A stretch of DNA of 64,000 nucleotides from Desulfobotulus mexicanus (GCF_006175995.1 NZ_VDMB01000015.1:25110-89109), one strand, 5' to 3'; counted from the stretch's first letter, positions 16,621-26,192 are shown. Numbers and translations are program-made. Notes: generated from the letters alone by a model not told the origin.

Positions 16621-17799
16621 TTAAGGCTTGTGAAGATTTATAAGCTCTGTTTTTCCTGTAAAAAGTTGCATGGGAAGGCCTCCATGCTGGAAATTTGTTC
16701 GCTGAAGGCGGGAAAATTCCGGAGGGATTCCCTGTTCTCCGGGTATAAGAATGCCCGTATGCCATCCCTGCCATTTTTTCTGAAGGTGATCTGCCAGCCG
16801 CCGGTTTAAAATACCGGCTTCTTTTTTTGTGCCCATGCGCAGCCCGTAGGGAGGGTTTAGCATGATGAGTCCCGGTTCTCCCTGCGGTGGCTCTATGGAG
16901 AAAAAGTCCGCTTTCTGTATCTGAATGTTTTGAAAAAATGAATGTTGCAGACAGATTTCTTTGAAGTCCGTCAGAACCTTTTCCTGTACATCACTGGCAA
17001 AAATCGGAGCAGATATTTGCTGGACCTGCTCTTCTTCCCATACAGAGGGTGCCACGAGAAAGGCAGGCCAGTTTTCCCAGGCAAAATTTCTGAAGCTGCC
17101 CGGTGCAACGGCAGAGGCCATTAGGGCGGCTTCCATGGAAAAGGTGCCTGATCCGCACATGGGATCAACCAATGTAACTTCCGGTGTATATCCGGATGCC
17201 ATGAGGATGGCTGCCGCAAGGTTTTCCCTGAGGGGGGCTTTGCTTCCTGATGTTTTCAGGCCCCTTAGATATAAAAGGGGGCCGGAGCTGTCTACGGAAA
17301 GGGTGAAGCGGTCCTTTTCTCCCCGGACGTAAAGTCCCGGAACGGGTTTTCCCTGGGCACAGGGGGCTCCGGATTCTCCGTATTTTTTTGCTGAAAGCAG
17401 ATCCCTGATTCTCTGGGCAATGGCATCGCTGTGATAAAGTCGGCATTTGTGGCAGAGAACACGGATTTGGGGAATTGGGCCTTCGGGAAAGTAGAGGTGC
17501 CATGGAATTTCTGCCAGATTTTTTTGAAAGCCTTTAAAATCTGTGGCCGTAAATCTGGCCATACGCATGAGAATTCTGGAAGCTGTCCTGAGTCGGCGGT
17601 TGGCTTCCGGGGCAAAGGTAAGGGGGGCCTGTAACAGGATGCCCCCTTTTTCTGTTTTCATGGGGCCTGTATCCGGAAAAAGTGTCTGAATTTCCTGTTC
17701 ACACTCCTTTTCAAATCCGGGAGGGCATATAACGAAAAACTCCTGTTTTTTTTCAAGGAGCTGCCTGCGTATCTGCTTATGAAGACGGGTTCTGCGCAT
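16621..17799 (-). CDS. THUMP-domain 23S rRNA methyltransferase (RlmL/YpsC type)
   Basis: This protein of 392 residues has an N-terminal ferredoxin-like/THUMP region (about 20-165) for RNA binding and a C-terminal UPF0020 Rossmann methyltransferase domain. The SAM-binding motif is VDPMCGSGTFSMEAAL and the catalytic NPPY-type motif is MLNPPYGLRMG, as in N2-guanine methyltransferases. PLRENLAAAILMASG is the usual block before the SAM motif. It is shorter than E. coli RlmL (about 700 residues), so it corresponds to the single-domain RlmL-N or Bacillus YpsC form. Its start lies inside the 3' end of the upstream transporter gene (23-nt overlap), suggesting coupled translation. The exact target base is not determined. 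Confidence 0.87.
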   Translation of the reverse strand: MRRTRLHKQIRRQLLEKKQEFFVICPPGFEKECEQEIQTLFPDTGPMKTEKGGILLQAPLTFAPEANRRLRTASRILMRMARFTATDFKGFQKNLAEIPWHLYFPEGPIPQIRVLCHKCRLYHSDAIAQRIRDLLSAKKYGESGAPCAQGKPVPGLYVRGEKDRFTLSVDSSGPLLYLRGLKTSGSKAPLRENLAAAILMASGYTPEVTLVDPMCGSGTFSMEAALMASAVAPGSFRNFAWENWPAFLVAPSVWEEEQVQQISAPIFASDVQEKVLTDFKEICLQHSFFQNIQIQKADFFSIEPPQGEPGLIMLNPPYGLRMGTKKEAGILNRRLADHLQKKWQGWHTGILIPGEQGIPPEFSRLQRTNFQHGGLPMQLFTGKTELINLHKP

Positions 17800-18706
17800 G
17801 GTATGAAAGATTCCTTTTGTCCGGAAGCTGCAGAAGAATTACAGCGGTGATTACCAGTATGGCTCCGGAAAGTTGCAGGGTATTGAAGATTTCGGCCAGT
17901 AGAAAAAAGCAGAGGATACCTGCGAAAACAGGCTCCAGGGTGCCGGTGATACTGGCCGGGGATGCGCCGATGATGCGGACGCCGTAAAGGTAAAGAAAAA
18001 AAGGCAGGGCCGTTCCAAAGCAGCCAATGGCCAGAGCCAGAGCCCAGGTTGGGATGTCGTTGCCAAGGGCAGTAAACCCTGAGAATGGAGGCCGAAGAAT
18101 ATTCCAGAGGATGGCTGCAATGAGCATGGCGTAAAATACAACGGTTTCCGGGCCTTCCTCTTTCATTCTGGCTTCTCCGGCCAGGGAGTAGATGGCAAAG
18201 GTCAGGGCTGCGCCTAGACCTGCAAGGATTCCGATACCGCTCATGGCCTTGAAATTCATGGATGCCAGATCCAGCACCAGGGCAGAACCGGCGACGGCGG
18301 CGCAGAGGGCCATGATAACACGGGAGGACGGGTGTTTTTGTTGAAACAGCACCTGCCAGATGACAATGAGGACAGGTGCAAGATATTGCAGCAGGATGGC
18401 TGCGGCCACCTGAATGCGGCTGATGGCCAGAAGATATGTGGCCTGCATGGCCGCCATACCGAAAACTCCCAGAAAAAGATATTGGGGAAGCTTTTTTATG
18501 GGAATTAGCATTTTCTCAGGAGACCTGAAAAGCAGAAAGACGGCGATACAGAAAACAGCCACGGTCAGCCGGATCTGTACCAGGTCAAAGGGGGAGAGGC
18601 CTGCATTGAAAAGATATTTGGCAAAGGAGCCTGAAGCTGCCCAGAGAAGAGCTGCAGTGATAACGGCAGTAAAGCCAGAAAAAATTGAAGCTTTTGTCTT
18701 GGTCAT
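17777..18706 (-). CDS. EamA-family (DMT superfamily) exporter
   Basis: This 309-residue protein has ten hydrophobic helices in two EamA repeats. The first repeat opens with AALLWAASGSFAKYLFNAG and the second with GLGAALTFAIYSLAGEAR; each repeat ends with a Pro-containing helix (LQYLAPVLIVIW; GTLEPVFAGILCFFLLAE), which is typical of the family. I chose ATG 18706 because earlier in-frame codons would add a charged, Lys/Gln-rich tail not usual for the family; the longest frame starts at 18826. It is followed in the same operon by the RNA methyltransferase. EamA proteins export amino acids, nucleosides or other small metabolites; the substrate is unknown. Confidence 0.85.
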   Translation of the reverse strand: MTKTKASIFSGFTAVITAALLWAASGSFAKYLFNAGLSPFDLVQIRLTVAVFCIAVFLLFRSPEKMLIPIKKLPQYLFLGVFGMAAMQATYLLAISRIQVAAAILLQYLAPVLIVIWQVLFQQKHPSSRVIMALCAAVAGSALVLDLASMNFKAMSGIGILAGLGAALTFAIYSLAGEARMKEEGPETVVFYAMLIAAILWNILRPPFSGFTALGNDIPTWALALAIGCFGTALPFFLYLYGVRIIGASPASITGTLEPVFAGILCFFLLAEIFNTLQLSGAILVITAVILLQLPDKRNLSYHAQNPSS

Positions 18707-18915
18707 ATCTGATTTTTTTCCGGTACTTTTTATGTGTTGTAAAAAACAGCCTGCGGATGTTTTGTCCGGCTGCCGCATTTTTTGAAAAAACACTCTGTGG
18801 CAGAGGCCTTTATCCGGTTGAATCATAAATGCGAACAGAAAGACACAGATTTTTTCTTTTTCAATTTATGCCAATCTGTGTTTATCTTCTTCTCCTGTTC
18901 TGATGGCTGATCTTT

Positions 18916-20745
18916 ATGACTTTTTTGACAGGGTACATCATTTTGTCTCTTTTATCTGTTTTCAATAAAAAAATATATGGACACCGACTGCTCTCTGGTT
19001 TTGCAGGCCTGTTTATCCTGATGATGCTCCTGGCTGTTCCCGCCCTGGCATTTGACTGGCATCCTGAGTCCGGCAGTGCCATTGACTGGGGACCTGTGCT
19101 TCTGGGGCTTTTTGGGGGGATTGCTTTTTTTCTTTACGGCATGGAACTGATGAGTGAGGGCATGAAGCGGGTGGCAGGCTCCCGCATGCGGGAAGGGCTG
19201 GCAAGCCTGACCCGAAGCCCTTTTCGGGCACTGGGTGTCGGAGCCTTCGTCACCATGATGGTCCAGTCCTCCAGTGCCACCAGCGTGATGCTTGTCGGAC
19301 TGGTGCAGTCGGAGCTGATGCGTTTTCCCCAGACCCTTGGGGTGATTCTGGGTTCAGGCATTGGTTCCACTGTCACGGCCCAGCTTATTGCCTTCAAGGT
19401 GACGGATTATGCCCTGATCATGGTAGGGCTGGGTTTTCTCCTTAAACTGCTGGGCCGGGGTGAAAAGGCAAGGGATTTCGGCCGTATTCTTCTGGGGTTC
19501 GGTGTGCTTTTTTATGGCATGAAGCTGATGAGTGACGCCATGGTTCCTTTGCGCTCCGATCCGGGAACCATTGCCTTTCTTCAAAGCCTTTCCCAGCCCG
19601 TTCTGGGAATTCTTGCGGGTATTGCGGTGACGGCCCTGATCCAGAGCAGCGGGGCCATTGTGGGTATCCTCATCGTCCTTGGAGAGCAGGGGCTGGTTGG
19701 TCTTGATGCTGCAGTGCCCATTATCCTTGGCTCCAATATTGGGACCTGTGTTACGGCCATCCTTGCGGGGCTTGCCGGGGGCAGGGAGGCCAAGCGTGTG
19801 GCTGCAGCCCATGCGGTGTTCAAGATTGCAGGTGTACTGGTCTGCCTGCCTTTTCTGGCTGGTTTTGGCTCTCTGGTGGAGTCTGCCGGGGGAGGAATGG
19901 CCCGGCAGGTTGCTAATATTCATACCTTTTTCAATGTGGGGCTGGCCCTGATTTTTCTGCCCTTCACCGCTTTTTTTGCCCGTTTCATAGAATGGATTGT
20001 GCCGGAAAAGAAAGAAAAGGATCTTCTGCCTGCCTTCACAAGCCCGCTGGAGAATGCAAAGATTGTTTCTCCGGATGTGGCCGTGGAAATGGCACGCCAT
20101 GAGATTGCGAGGATGGCTGGTCTTCTGGAGATTATGGTAAGGGATGCGGGTATTCTTTTTGTGGCAAGAAAACCAAGGAAGGACAGTGAATATCCCCGTC
20201 TGAGTCTTTTGGAGGGTCTTGTTTTCCGGGAAAAGGAGCTGGACTATCTTGATAAGGTGACAGGGGACTTTCTGTTCCGTATTGGCAGGGAGGCTGTGAC
20301 CGGAACCCAGACCCAGACAATCTATGCCATGATTTCCATCACACGGGATCTGGAGAGTATCGGAGATCTGATGGAGAGGAATGTGGCACCTCTGCTGGAA
20401 AAGAAACAGGCCCTTTTAAAAAATTTTTCCGATGAGGGCAGGGAAGAGCTGGAAATTTATCATACCAAGGTACTTAAGCAACTGCGTCTTCTGAGGGAGG
20501 CTTTTACGGAACAGGATCGGGAGAAGGCCGCAAAGATTATGGGCAAGGAGAGGAAATACCTGGATCTGGAGCTGCAGTACCGTATACGACATCTGAACCG
20601 CATCATGTGCCAGCGGGTGGAGTCCGTGGAAACCCATGAGCTGCATATGGAGCTTATGAATCTTATGACTCAGGTGATCGTATATACTTCCAATATTGCC
20701 AAAACCTATCTTTCTGCAGTTAGTGATCGTGAGGCTTCTTCCTAG
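18916..20745 (+). CDS. Na+/phosphate cotransporter family protein with PhoU-like C-terminus
   Basis: This protein of 609 residues has an N-terminal membrane domain of the NptA/PNaS family and a soluble PhoU-like helical domain from about residue 380. The two inverted QSS repeats are plain: VQSSSATSVMLVGL and LIQSSGAIVGILIVLG, each followed by a GS-G/N-IGT block (GSGIGSTVTAQ; GSNIGTCVTAI). The membrane part begins with GLFGGIAFFLYGMELMSEG, the family opener. A further hydrophobic helix precedes it (about residues 25-45). The C-terminal region has the repeated Arg/Glu-rich helices of PhoU (SITRDLESIGDLMER). It probably imports phosphate with Na+, or regulates phosphate balance, in the inner membrane. 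Confidence 0.9.
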   Translation: MTFLTGYIILSLLSVFNKKIYGHRLLSGFAGLFILMMLLAVPALAFDWHPESGSAIDWGPVLLGLFGGIAFFLYGMELMSEGMKRVAGSRMREGLASLTRSPFRALGVGAFVTMMVQSSSATSVMLVGLVQSELMRFPQTLGVILGSGIGSTVTAQLIAFKVTDYALIMVGLGFLLKLLGRGEKARDFGRILLGFGVLFYGMKLMSDAMVPLRSDPGTIAFLQSLSQPVLGILAGIAVTALIQSSGAIVGILIVLGEQGLVGLDAAVPIILGSNIGTCVTAILAGLAGGREAKRVAAAHAVFKIAGVLVCLPFLAGFGSLVESAGGGMARQVANIHTFFNVGLALIFLPFTAFFARFIEWIVPEKKEKDLLPAFTSPLENAKIVSPDVAVEMARHEIARMAGLLEIMVRDAGILFVARKPRKDSEYPRLSLLEGLVFREKELDYLDKVTGDFLFRIGREAVTGTQTQTIYAMISITRDLESIGDLMERNVAPLLEKKQALLKNFSDEGREELEIYHTKVLKQLRLLREAFTEQDREKAAKIMGKERKYLDLELQYRIRHLNRIMCQRVESVETHELHMELMNLMTQVIVYTSNIAKTYLSAVSDREASS

Positions 20746-20793
20746 CCTGTAGGTTTTTTCCTTCTTTTTTGAAGAAAAAGGGTGTGCTAATGA

Positions 20794-20870
20794 ATGACTG
20801 ATCAGCAGGCCCTTGTCAGGTTTGAGTATAGGTTTTCAAGGCTCTGATCCGAAAAGACAGTTGTCTTACC
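20794..20870. repeat. Probable decayed remnant of the foldback element
   Basis: ATGACTGATCAGCAGG at 20794-20809 resembles the element's left terminus, and GGTTTTCAAGGCTCTGATCC with GAAAAGACAG downstream (20831-20860) matches the short copy's internal segment with a few changes. No right end is recognisable. It lies in the leader region between the Na/Pi gene and ssb. Confidence 0.5.
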
Positions 20871-20985
20871 TGTAAGCAGGCAGTGAGTTTTACAAAAGAA
20901 CTGAGAAACTGGAGTTTTGAAGAAAAATGATGAGTCTTGCATATATTGAATGGTTATACAGAATTTTATAAATAAAGGAGGTTTC

Positions 20986-21495
20986 ATGAGTGGAGTGAAT
21001 AAGGTCATTTTGATTGGCAATCTGGGGGCGGATCCTGCCATACGTTATTTTCAGGATGGAACTGCAGTGTGTAATTTTAACATGGCCACCACGGAAAATT
21101 GGACGGACAGGCAGAGCGGTGAGAAAAAGGATAAAACCGAGTGGCACAGAATTGTTGCTTTCCGGCGGCTTGCGGAAATCTGCGGGCAGTATCTCCGTAA
21201 AGGCTCCAAGGTGTATGTAGAAGGAAAGCTGCAGACCCGAAGCTATGAAAAGGATGGTCAGACCCGCTATATTACTGAAATTGTAGCATCGGAGATGCGA
21301 ATGCTGGACTCTTCCCGGAGCGGGCAGGGGCAGAGTCAGGGGGGAGGGGACTATGCTGGCTCATCGTCCCAGGGCGGATATGCAGGTCCTTCACAGGCTG
21401 CTCCGGCATTTGCCAGTCCATCCCAGCCGGGGAATGCCTATGAGGGTGGTGGAAACTTCTCGGCCGGACCTCCCGATGATGACATACCGTTTTAG
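20986..21495 (+). CDS. ssb: Single-stranded DNA-binding protein
   Basis: This 169-residue SSB has an N-terminal OB-fold (about 1-110): [19 protein letters not shown], then [19 protein letters not shown] and [19 protein letters not shown], all standard SSB blocks. A Gly/Ser/Gln/Pro-rich flexible linker follows, and the acidic C-terminal tip DDDIPF recruits replication and repair partners. A perfect AAAGGAGG site precedes ATG 20986; the longer frame upstream has no support. The protein coats single-stranded DNA as a tetramer in replication, recombination and repair. It is not next to rpsF/rpsR as in many bacteria; the following gene is a STAS-like protein. Confidence 0.96.
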   Translation: MSGVNKVILIGNLGADPAIRYFQDGTAVCNFNMATTENWTDRQSGEKKDKTEWHRIVAFRRLAEICGQYLRKGSKVYVEGKLQTRSYEKDGQTRYITEIVASEMRMLDSSRSGQGQSQGGGDYAGSSSQGGYAGPSQAAPAFASPSQPGNAYEGGGNFSAGPPDDDIPF

Positions 21496-21675
21496 GTATC
21501 CGTATGATAAACAAGGTTTTTTTTAAATTGTAGCTTGATTTTTTTGCAAGAGAGGGTATGACAGAAGCACACAAAGTTTTTTAACCTTCTTATTATGCGG
21601 GGGGCGTATATAAGAAGGTTCTGGAGTTTATCAAAAGACCGGCAAAAGCCGGGCAGATGTCCAGGGGTGAGAAGT

Positions 21676-22095
21676 ATGTCGAATACAGTCATGGCGGATA
21701 AATCAAGGAATCGTCTGTATATCCGTTACGGGGAAATGACCATCGAGCAGTATTTTCAGTTTACCGGGGAAATTATAAAAGAAGCGGGTAAACTGGAACA
21801 GGGTTTTACTATTTTGTCTGATCTGCGGAATTTTTCTCTGCCTAAAGGAGAAAATCCCATACAGGCGAATATCCGTGAGATCACTGAGGTACAGCAGAAG
21901 CTGAAAAAACTGGGGGCCAGTGAGATTATCCGTGTTGTGGATCCTCAGGTATGGTTGTTCATGGCCATGGGTGAGGCAGAAAAGAGTGCCGGATATGAAG
22001 CCTTTATCTTTGATGATTATGAAGAGGCGGATGCAGCCCTGGATGACATGACAGAAGACATTCATTCTGAGAATGGGAGAACCGTAACGTCCTGA
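21676..22095 (+). CDS. Second STAS/SpoIIAA-like protein
   Basis: This soluble protein of 139 residues resembles the protein at 15833-16213: strand NRLYIRYGEM, a helix with EQYFQFTGEIIKEAGKLEQG, the central strand FTILSDLRNFSLP, a helix with EVQQKLKKLGASEIIRVV, and the final YEEADAALDDM helix. Such an arrangement fits a STAS or SEC14-like fold, but no catalytic or phosphorylation site can be named. ATG 21676 has a GGGGTGAG site; the frame remains open upstream to 21595 without a better start. It is followed by a strong terminator and so ends its own transcript. Confidence 0.7.
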   Translation: MSNTVMADKSRNRLYIRYGEMTIEQYFQFTGEIIKEAGKLEQGFTILSDLRNFSLPKGENPIQANIREITEVQQKLKKLGASEIIRVVDPQVWLFMAMGEAEKSAGYEAFIFDDYEEADAALDDMTEDIHSENGRTVTS

Positions 22096-22126
22096 TACCT
22101 TATTTTTAGGTTTCCGGACGTTTTTT
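22086..22126 (+). terminator. Rho-independent terminator
   Basis: The stem AACGTCCTGATACCT pairs with AGGTTTCCGGACGTT with two mismatches and is followed by TTTTTT. It begins inside the last codons of the STAS-like gene. Confidence 0.8.
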
Positions 22127-22317
22127 ATGCCTTGAATTCTGGTTGTTCGGGTGTGGGTGCTTCGTGAATGACGAATCATCTTCCCTGTTATATAGCTTAT
22201 CATATTTACAGTCTTATCCGGGATGTGGCGCATGCTTGTCTGTAAAGGGCTAAAAGAGCTTGAAATTTTTTGAGATTTTTTTGCCTTTGGCTTTGTTTTA
22301 ACAGGGGCTAAAATCCC

Positions 22318-22345
22318 TTGACATACAAACAAAGTTTTTGATATT
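22318..22345 (+). promoter_or_regulatory. Putative sigma-70 promoter of the fad operon
   Basis: TTGACA at 22318-22323 is followed after 16 nt by GATATT (22340-22345), a 6/6 and 4/6 match to the consensus boxes. It lies about 80 nt upstream of the hydroxyacyl-CoA dehydrogenase start in an otherwise empty 326-bp intergenic region (22096-22421). No clear fatty-acid-regulator palindrome was found next to it. Confidence 0.5.
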
Positions 22346-22421
22346 GCAGTGGGTCATATTTCAGGCAGTCGAATTAGGTTGGGTTTGCTTGCTTGTCAAT
22401 TATTATATTCAGGAGGTAATC

Positions 22422-24833
22422 ATGAGTAGAAAAATCAGAAAGGCCGCTGTTATCGGTTCCGGTATCATGGGTGGCGGTATCGCCGCTCTGCTGGCCGCCG
22501 CAGGAGCCGATGTTTACCTGTACGACATCGTTCCCTTTGACCTGAAGGACGAAGAAAAAAATGATCCTGCGGCCAGAAACCGCATTGTAGAAGCCGGTAT
22601 GAAAGGTGCCCTCAGCGCCAAGCCTGCCCTTTTCTACACCAAAAAGGATGCTGCACGTATCCAGACCTGTAACCTGACTGACGATTTTGATAAGCTCGGT
22701 GAGTGCGACTGGATCTGTGAAGTTGTCGTGGAAAACCTCAAAATCAAGCAGGATCTTTTTGAGCGCATTGATAAGGTAATGAAGCCCGGCGCCATCATTT
22801 CCTCCAATACCTCCGGTATTCCCCTTTCAAAAATTTCCGAAGGCCGCTCTGCTGAATTCAAAAAGAACTTCCTTGGTACCCATTTCTTCAACCCTGTACG
22901 TTACATGCACCTCCTTGAACTTATTCCCGGTGCTGAAACCAGCCAGGAAGTTCTTGACTTTATTGCCCATTACGGCGAAGTAAGTCTGGGTAAAGGGATT
23001 GTATGGGCCAAAGATACTCCTAACTTCATCGGTAACCGTATTGGTATTCAGGGTATCGGCGTTGTTATGCAGAAGGTTGCACAGGATGGTATCACCATCG
23101 CTGAAGCCGATGCACTCTTCGGACCTGCCATGGGTCGTCCCAGAAGCGCCATTTTCGGTACCGCCGACCTTGTGGGCATGGATACCATGGTCCATGTTGC
23201 GGATAACTCCTACAACCTCTGCCCCGAAGATGAAATGCGTGAAACTGTTGCCGTTCCCCAGTATGTCAAAGACATGGTGGCTTCCGGCAAGCTTGGCGAC
23301 AAAACCAAGCAGGGTTTCTATAAAAAAGGTAAAACCCCCGAAGGCAAGCGTTTCAAGCAGCAGATTGATCCTGCCACCGGTGAATACATTGATATTGCCA
23401 AGCCTGAATTTGACTGCCTTGTAGCGGCAAAGGCTAAAGATACCCTTGCTGAAAAAATTGCCACCGTAGTATGGGGCGAAGACAAGGGTGCCAAATTTGT
23501 ATGGAGCTGCACCGCTTCTCAGCTGACCTACTGTGCCAACCGCATTCCAGAAATTGCCGACAGCCTTGTTGAAATCGACAATGCCATGAAGTGGGGCTAT
23601 GGCTGGGAAGTTGGTCCCTTTGAAGCATGGGATGCCATTGGCGTTAAAAAATCCGTAGAGCGTATGAAGGCCGAAGGGCTGCCCGTATCTGTCAAAGTAG
23701 AAGAAATGCTCGCTAAGGGTAATGAAACCTTCTACAAGATGGATTCCGGTAAACTCTTCTACTATGACTTTGCTTCTGCCACCTACAAGGAAGTTCCTGC
23801 CAATGAAGCTGCCATCAGTCTGGCTGCTGTCAAAGCAGACAACAAGGTTGTAAAAACCTGTCCTTCTGCCAGCCTTGTTGACCTTGGTGATGGTGTTTTC
23901 TGTGTGGAATTCCACACCAAGATGAATGCCCTGAACAAGGAAATCATCGAATTCATGGGCGAGTCCATGGATTATGTTGATGCCAATGGCGTTGGTGTTG
24001 TTATTGGTAATCAGGCAGGCGGTATGCCCGGTGCATTCTCAGCCGGTGCCGACCTTTCCTTTGTTTCCAAACTGGCCCATGACAAAGCTTACAGCGAAAT
24101 CGAAAGCTTTTTGGCCATGGCCCATGCCGGTCTTCAGCGTGCCACCTATGCCAAGTTCCCCGTGGTTGCTGCTCCCTATGGCATGGCTCTGGGCGGTGGT
24201 TGTGAAACCTGCCTCAGTGCGGACAAGATCGTTGCCCATGCAGATCTTTACATGGGTCTGGTTGAAATCGGCGTTGGTCTTCTTCCCGCCGGTGGTGGCT
24301 GTCTCAACCTGTACAAGAAAATGATCGATTCCCTTCCCGGCGGTACTGCCAAAGAAGTTGATCTGACCAAATTCTTCATCAACACCTTCATGGCCATTGC
24401 TATGGCCAAAGTTTCCATGAGCGCCGATGGTGCCGTGGCCAACGGTCATATGCATCCATGGAAAGACCGCATTGTTATGAACCGCGATCTTCTCATCGGT
24501 GAAGCCAAAAAAGAAGTTCTCTCCATGGTTTCTTCCGGTTACAAAGCTCCCCAGCAGAAGAAACTTCGTGTTGTGGGTGTTGAAGGTCAGGGTATGGTTA
24601 CTGCTGAGATTTCCAATATGCTTAACGGCGGTTTCCTCAGCGAGCATGATGCTTTCCTTGCCAAGCGCATTGCCTTTGTTATCTCCGGTGGTAATGTCAA
24701 AATAGGTACGGAAGTTGCCGAAGAAACCATTCTCAAGCTTGAGCGTGACGCCTTCGTTGATTTCTGCAAGGAAGAAAAAACCGTTGCCCGTATCGATCAC
24801 ATGTTGAAAACCGGCAAGCCCCTGCGTAACTAA
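22422..24833 (+). CDS. fadN: 3-hydroxyacyl-CoA dehydrogenase / enoyl-CoA hydratase (FadN type)
   Basis: This bifunctional protein of 803 residues has the dehydrogenase first and the hydratase last, as in Bacillus FadN and opposite to FadB/FadJ. The NAD-binding motif is AVIGSGIMGGGIAALLAAAG, with the following acidic residue in YLYDI. The dehydrogenase catalytic region contains GTHFFNPVRYMHLLELIPG and NFIGNRI. The crotonase domain begins near residue 480 and has the oxyanion-hole patches PGAFSAGADLSFV and MALGGGCETCLSAD, with the glutamate-containing LVEIGVGLLPAGGG. The start is set by a perfect AGGAGG site before ATG 22422. It is followed by a thiolase and catalyses the middle two steps of beta-oxidation in the cytoplasm. 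Confidence 0.93.
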   Translation: MSRKIRKAAVIGSGIMGGGIAALLAAAGADVYLYDIVPFDLKDEEKNDPAARNRIVEAGMKGALSAKPALFYTKKDAARIQTCNLTDDFDKLGECDWICEVVVENLKIKQDLFERIDKVMKPGAIISSNTSGIPLSKISEGRSAEFKKNFLGTHFFNPVRYMHLLELIPGAETSQEVLDFIAHYGEVSLGKGIVWAKDTPNFIGNRIGIQGIGVVMQKVAQDGITIAEADALFGPAMGRPRSAIFGTADLVGMDTMVHVADNSYNLCPEDEMRETVAVPQYVKDMVASGKLGDKTKQGFYKKGKTPEGKRFKQQIDPATGEYIDIAKPEFDCLVAAKAKDTLAEKIATVVWGEDKGAKFVWSCTASQLTYCANRIPEIADSLVEIDNAMKWGYGWEVGPFEAWDAIGVKKSVERMKAEGLPVSVKVEEMLAKGNETFYKMDSGKLFYYDFASATYKEVPANEAAISLAAVKADNKVVKTCPSASLVDLGDGVFCVEFHTKMNALNKEIIEFMGESMDYVDANGVGVVIGNQAGGMPGAFSAGADLSFVSKLAHDKAYSEIESFLAMAHAGLQRATYAKFPVVAAPYGMALGGGCETCLSADKIVAHADLYMGLVEIGVGLLPAGGGCLNLYKKMIDSLPGGTAKEVDLTKFFINTFMAIAMAKVSMSADGAVANGHMHPWKDRIVMNRDLLIGEAKKEVLSMVSSGYKAPQQKKLRVVGVEGQGMVTAEISNMLNGGFLSEHDAFLAKRIAFVISGGNVKIGTEVAEETILKLERDAFVDFCKEEKTVARIDHMLKTGKPLRN

Positions 24834-24961
24834 AATAGGCTGAGCGGAGATCCTTATCCTTGACAGATCGGGATTTTCGTTCGGTTACCAGAATATTATG
24901 GGCTGTTTACTTATAACCGGTGATTATATTTGTTAAGTTTTCTTCTTGAAGGAGGAATACA

Positions 24962-26146
24962 ATGAGAGATGCATATATCGTATCGTCCGTAAGGACTCCT
25001 GGCTGCAAGAACCGTCGGGGTGGTTTCCGTGAAACCCGTCCTGAGAATCTGCTTTCCCATGCAATGAAGTCATGTGTGGAAAGAGTGGGTGTTGATCCTA
25101 AGGAAATTGATGACTGCATGATCGGCTGCTCCTTCCCCGAAGGTGAGCAGGGTCTTAATGTCGGTCGTGTTGCCGCCCGTATGGCGGGTTTCCCCAACGA
25201 AGTTTCAGGAGCCACGGTTAACCGTTTCTGCTCTTCCGGACTGGAAGCTATTGCCCTTGCTTCCCTGCGCGTAGGTGCCGGCTGGTCCGAAATGACCATG
25301 GGTGGTGGTATCGAGTCCATGACCTATGTTCCCATGGGTGGCTACTCTCCCCGTCCCCATCCTGAGTTTGCCAAAACCAATTCCGAAGCCTATATCAATA
25401 TGGGTTTAACTGCTGAGAACGTAGCTGCATGGTACAAGATTTCCCGTCAGGAAATGGACGAGTTTGCAGCCAATACCCATGCCAAGGCTGCTGCTGCCCA
25501 GAAGGCTGGCTGGTTCAAGGAAATCGTTCCCACGCCTGCTACCTACTATGTGCCCCAGGCTGACGGAAGCTACGCCATCGAAACCAAGATGATCACCGAA
25601 GATGATGGTGTTCGTGAAGGTACCACTGCTGAAGGTATTGGCCGTCTGGGGTCCCCTTTCAAGGCTGGCGGTATTGTAACAGCAGCCAACTCTTCCCAGA
25701 CCACCGACGGTGCGGCCGCTACCCTGATCGCATCCAAGGAAGCCTGTGACCGTCTCGGCCTGAAGCCCATCGCCAAGATGATCGCCTATGCTGTAGCTGG
25801 CTGCAAGTCCGAAGAAATGGGTATTGGTCCCATCTATGCCATTCCCAAGGCCCTTGCTCAGGTTGGTCTGAAGCTTGAAGATATTGATATCTTTGAAATC
25901 AACGAAGCCTTTGCTTCCCAGGCTATCTACTGCTGCAAGCACCTCGGTATGTGGGGAACCCCCATGATGGACAAGGTGAATGTGGGCGGTGGTGCCATCG
26001 CTCTGGGTCATCCTCTGGGATGCACCGGTGCCAAGCTGACCGCTACCATGATTTCCCACCTGCAGCGTACCGGTGGTAAGTATGGTATCGTTTCCATGTG
26101 TATCGGTGGCGGTATGGGTGCTGCTGGTATCTTTGAAATGGTTTAA
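24962..26146 (+). CDS. fadA: Acetyl-CoA acyltransferase (thiolase)
   Basis: This is a thiolase of 394 residues. The nucleophilic cysteine lies in TVNRFCSSGLEAIALA, the family NEAF motif in EINEAFASQAIYC, the histidine motif in GGAIALGHPLGCTGAK, and the C-terminal active-site cysteine in VSMCIGGGMGAAGIFE. The length is standard. It follows the FadN-type gene by 128 nt, with a GAAGGAGG site before ATG 24962, and two hairpin terminators end the unit. It cleaves 3-ketoacyl-CoA to acetyl-CoA and a shortened acyl-CoA. The neighbouring dehydrogenase makes a degradative role more likely than acetoacetyl-CoA synthesis. Confidence 0.94.
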   Translation: MRDAYIVSSVRTPGCKNRRGGFRETRPENLLSHAMKSCVERVGVDPKEIDDCMIGCSFPEGEQGLNVGRVAARMAGFPNEVSGATVNRFCSSGLEAIALASLRVGAGWSEMTMGGGIESMTYVPMGGYSPRPHPEFAKTNSEAYINMGLTAENVAAWYKISRQEMDEFAANTHAKAAAAQKAGWFKEIVPTPATYYVPQADGSYAIETKMITEDDGVREGTTAEGIGRLGSPFKAGGIVTAANSSQTTDGAAATLIASKEACDRLGLKPIAKMIAYAVAGCKSEEMGIGPIYAIPKALAQVGLKLEDIDIFEINEAFASQAIYCCKHLGMWGTPMMDKVNVGGGAIALGHPLGCTGAKLTATMISHLQRTGGKYGIVSMCIGGGMGAAGIFEMV

Positions 26147-26155
26147 AAAGTAAAA

Positions 26156-26192
26156 GGGGCGGCCTGTACCGCCCCGGACACTTTGTTTTTTT
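26156..26192 (+). terminator. First terminator after the thiolase gene
   Basis: The stem GGGGCGG-CCTGTA-CCGCCCC (26156-26175) is followed by GGACACTTTG and a T-run. It starts 9 nt after the thiolase stop. Confidence 0.75.
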
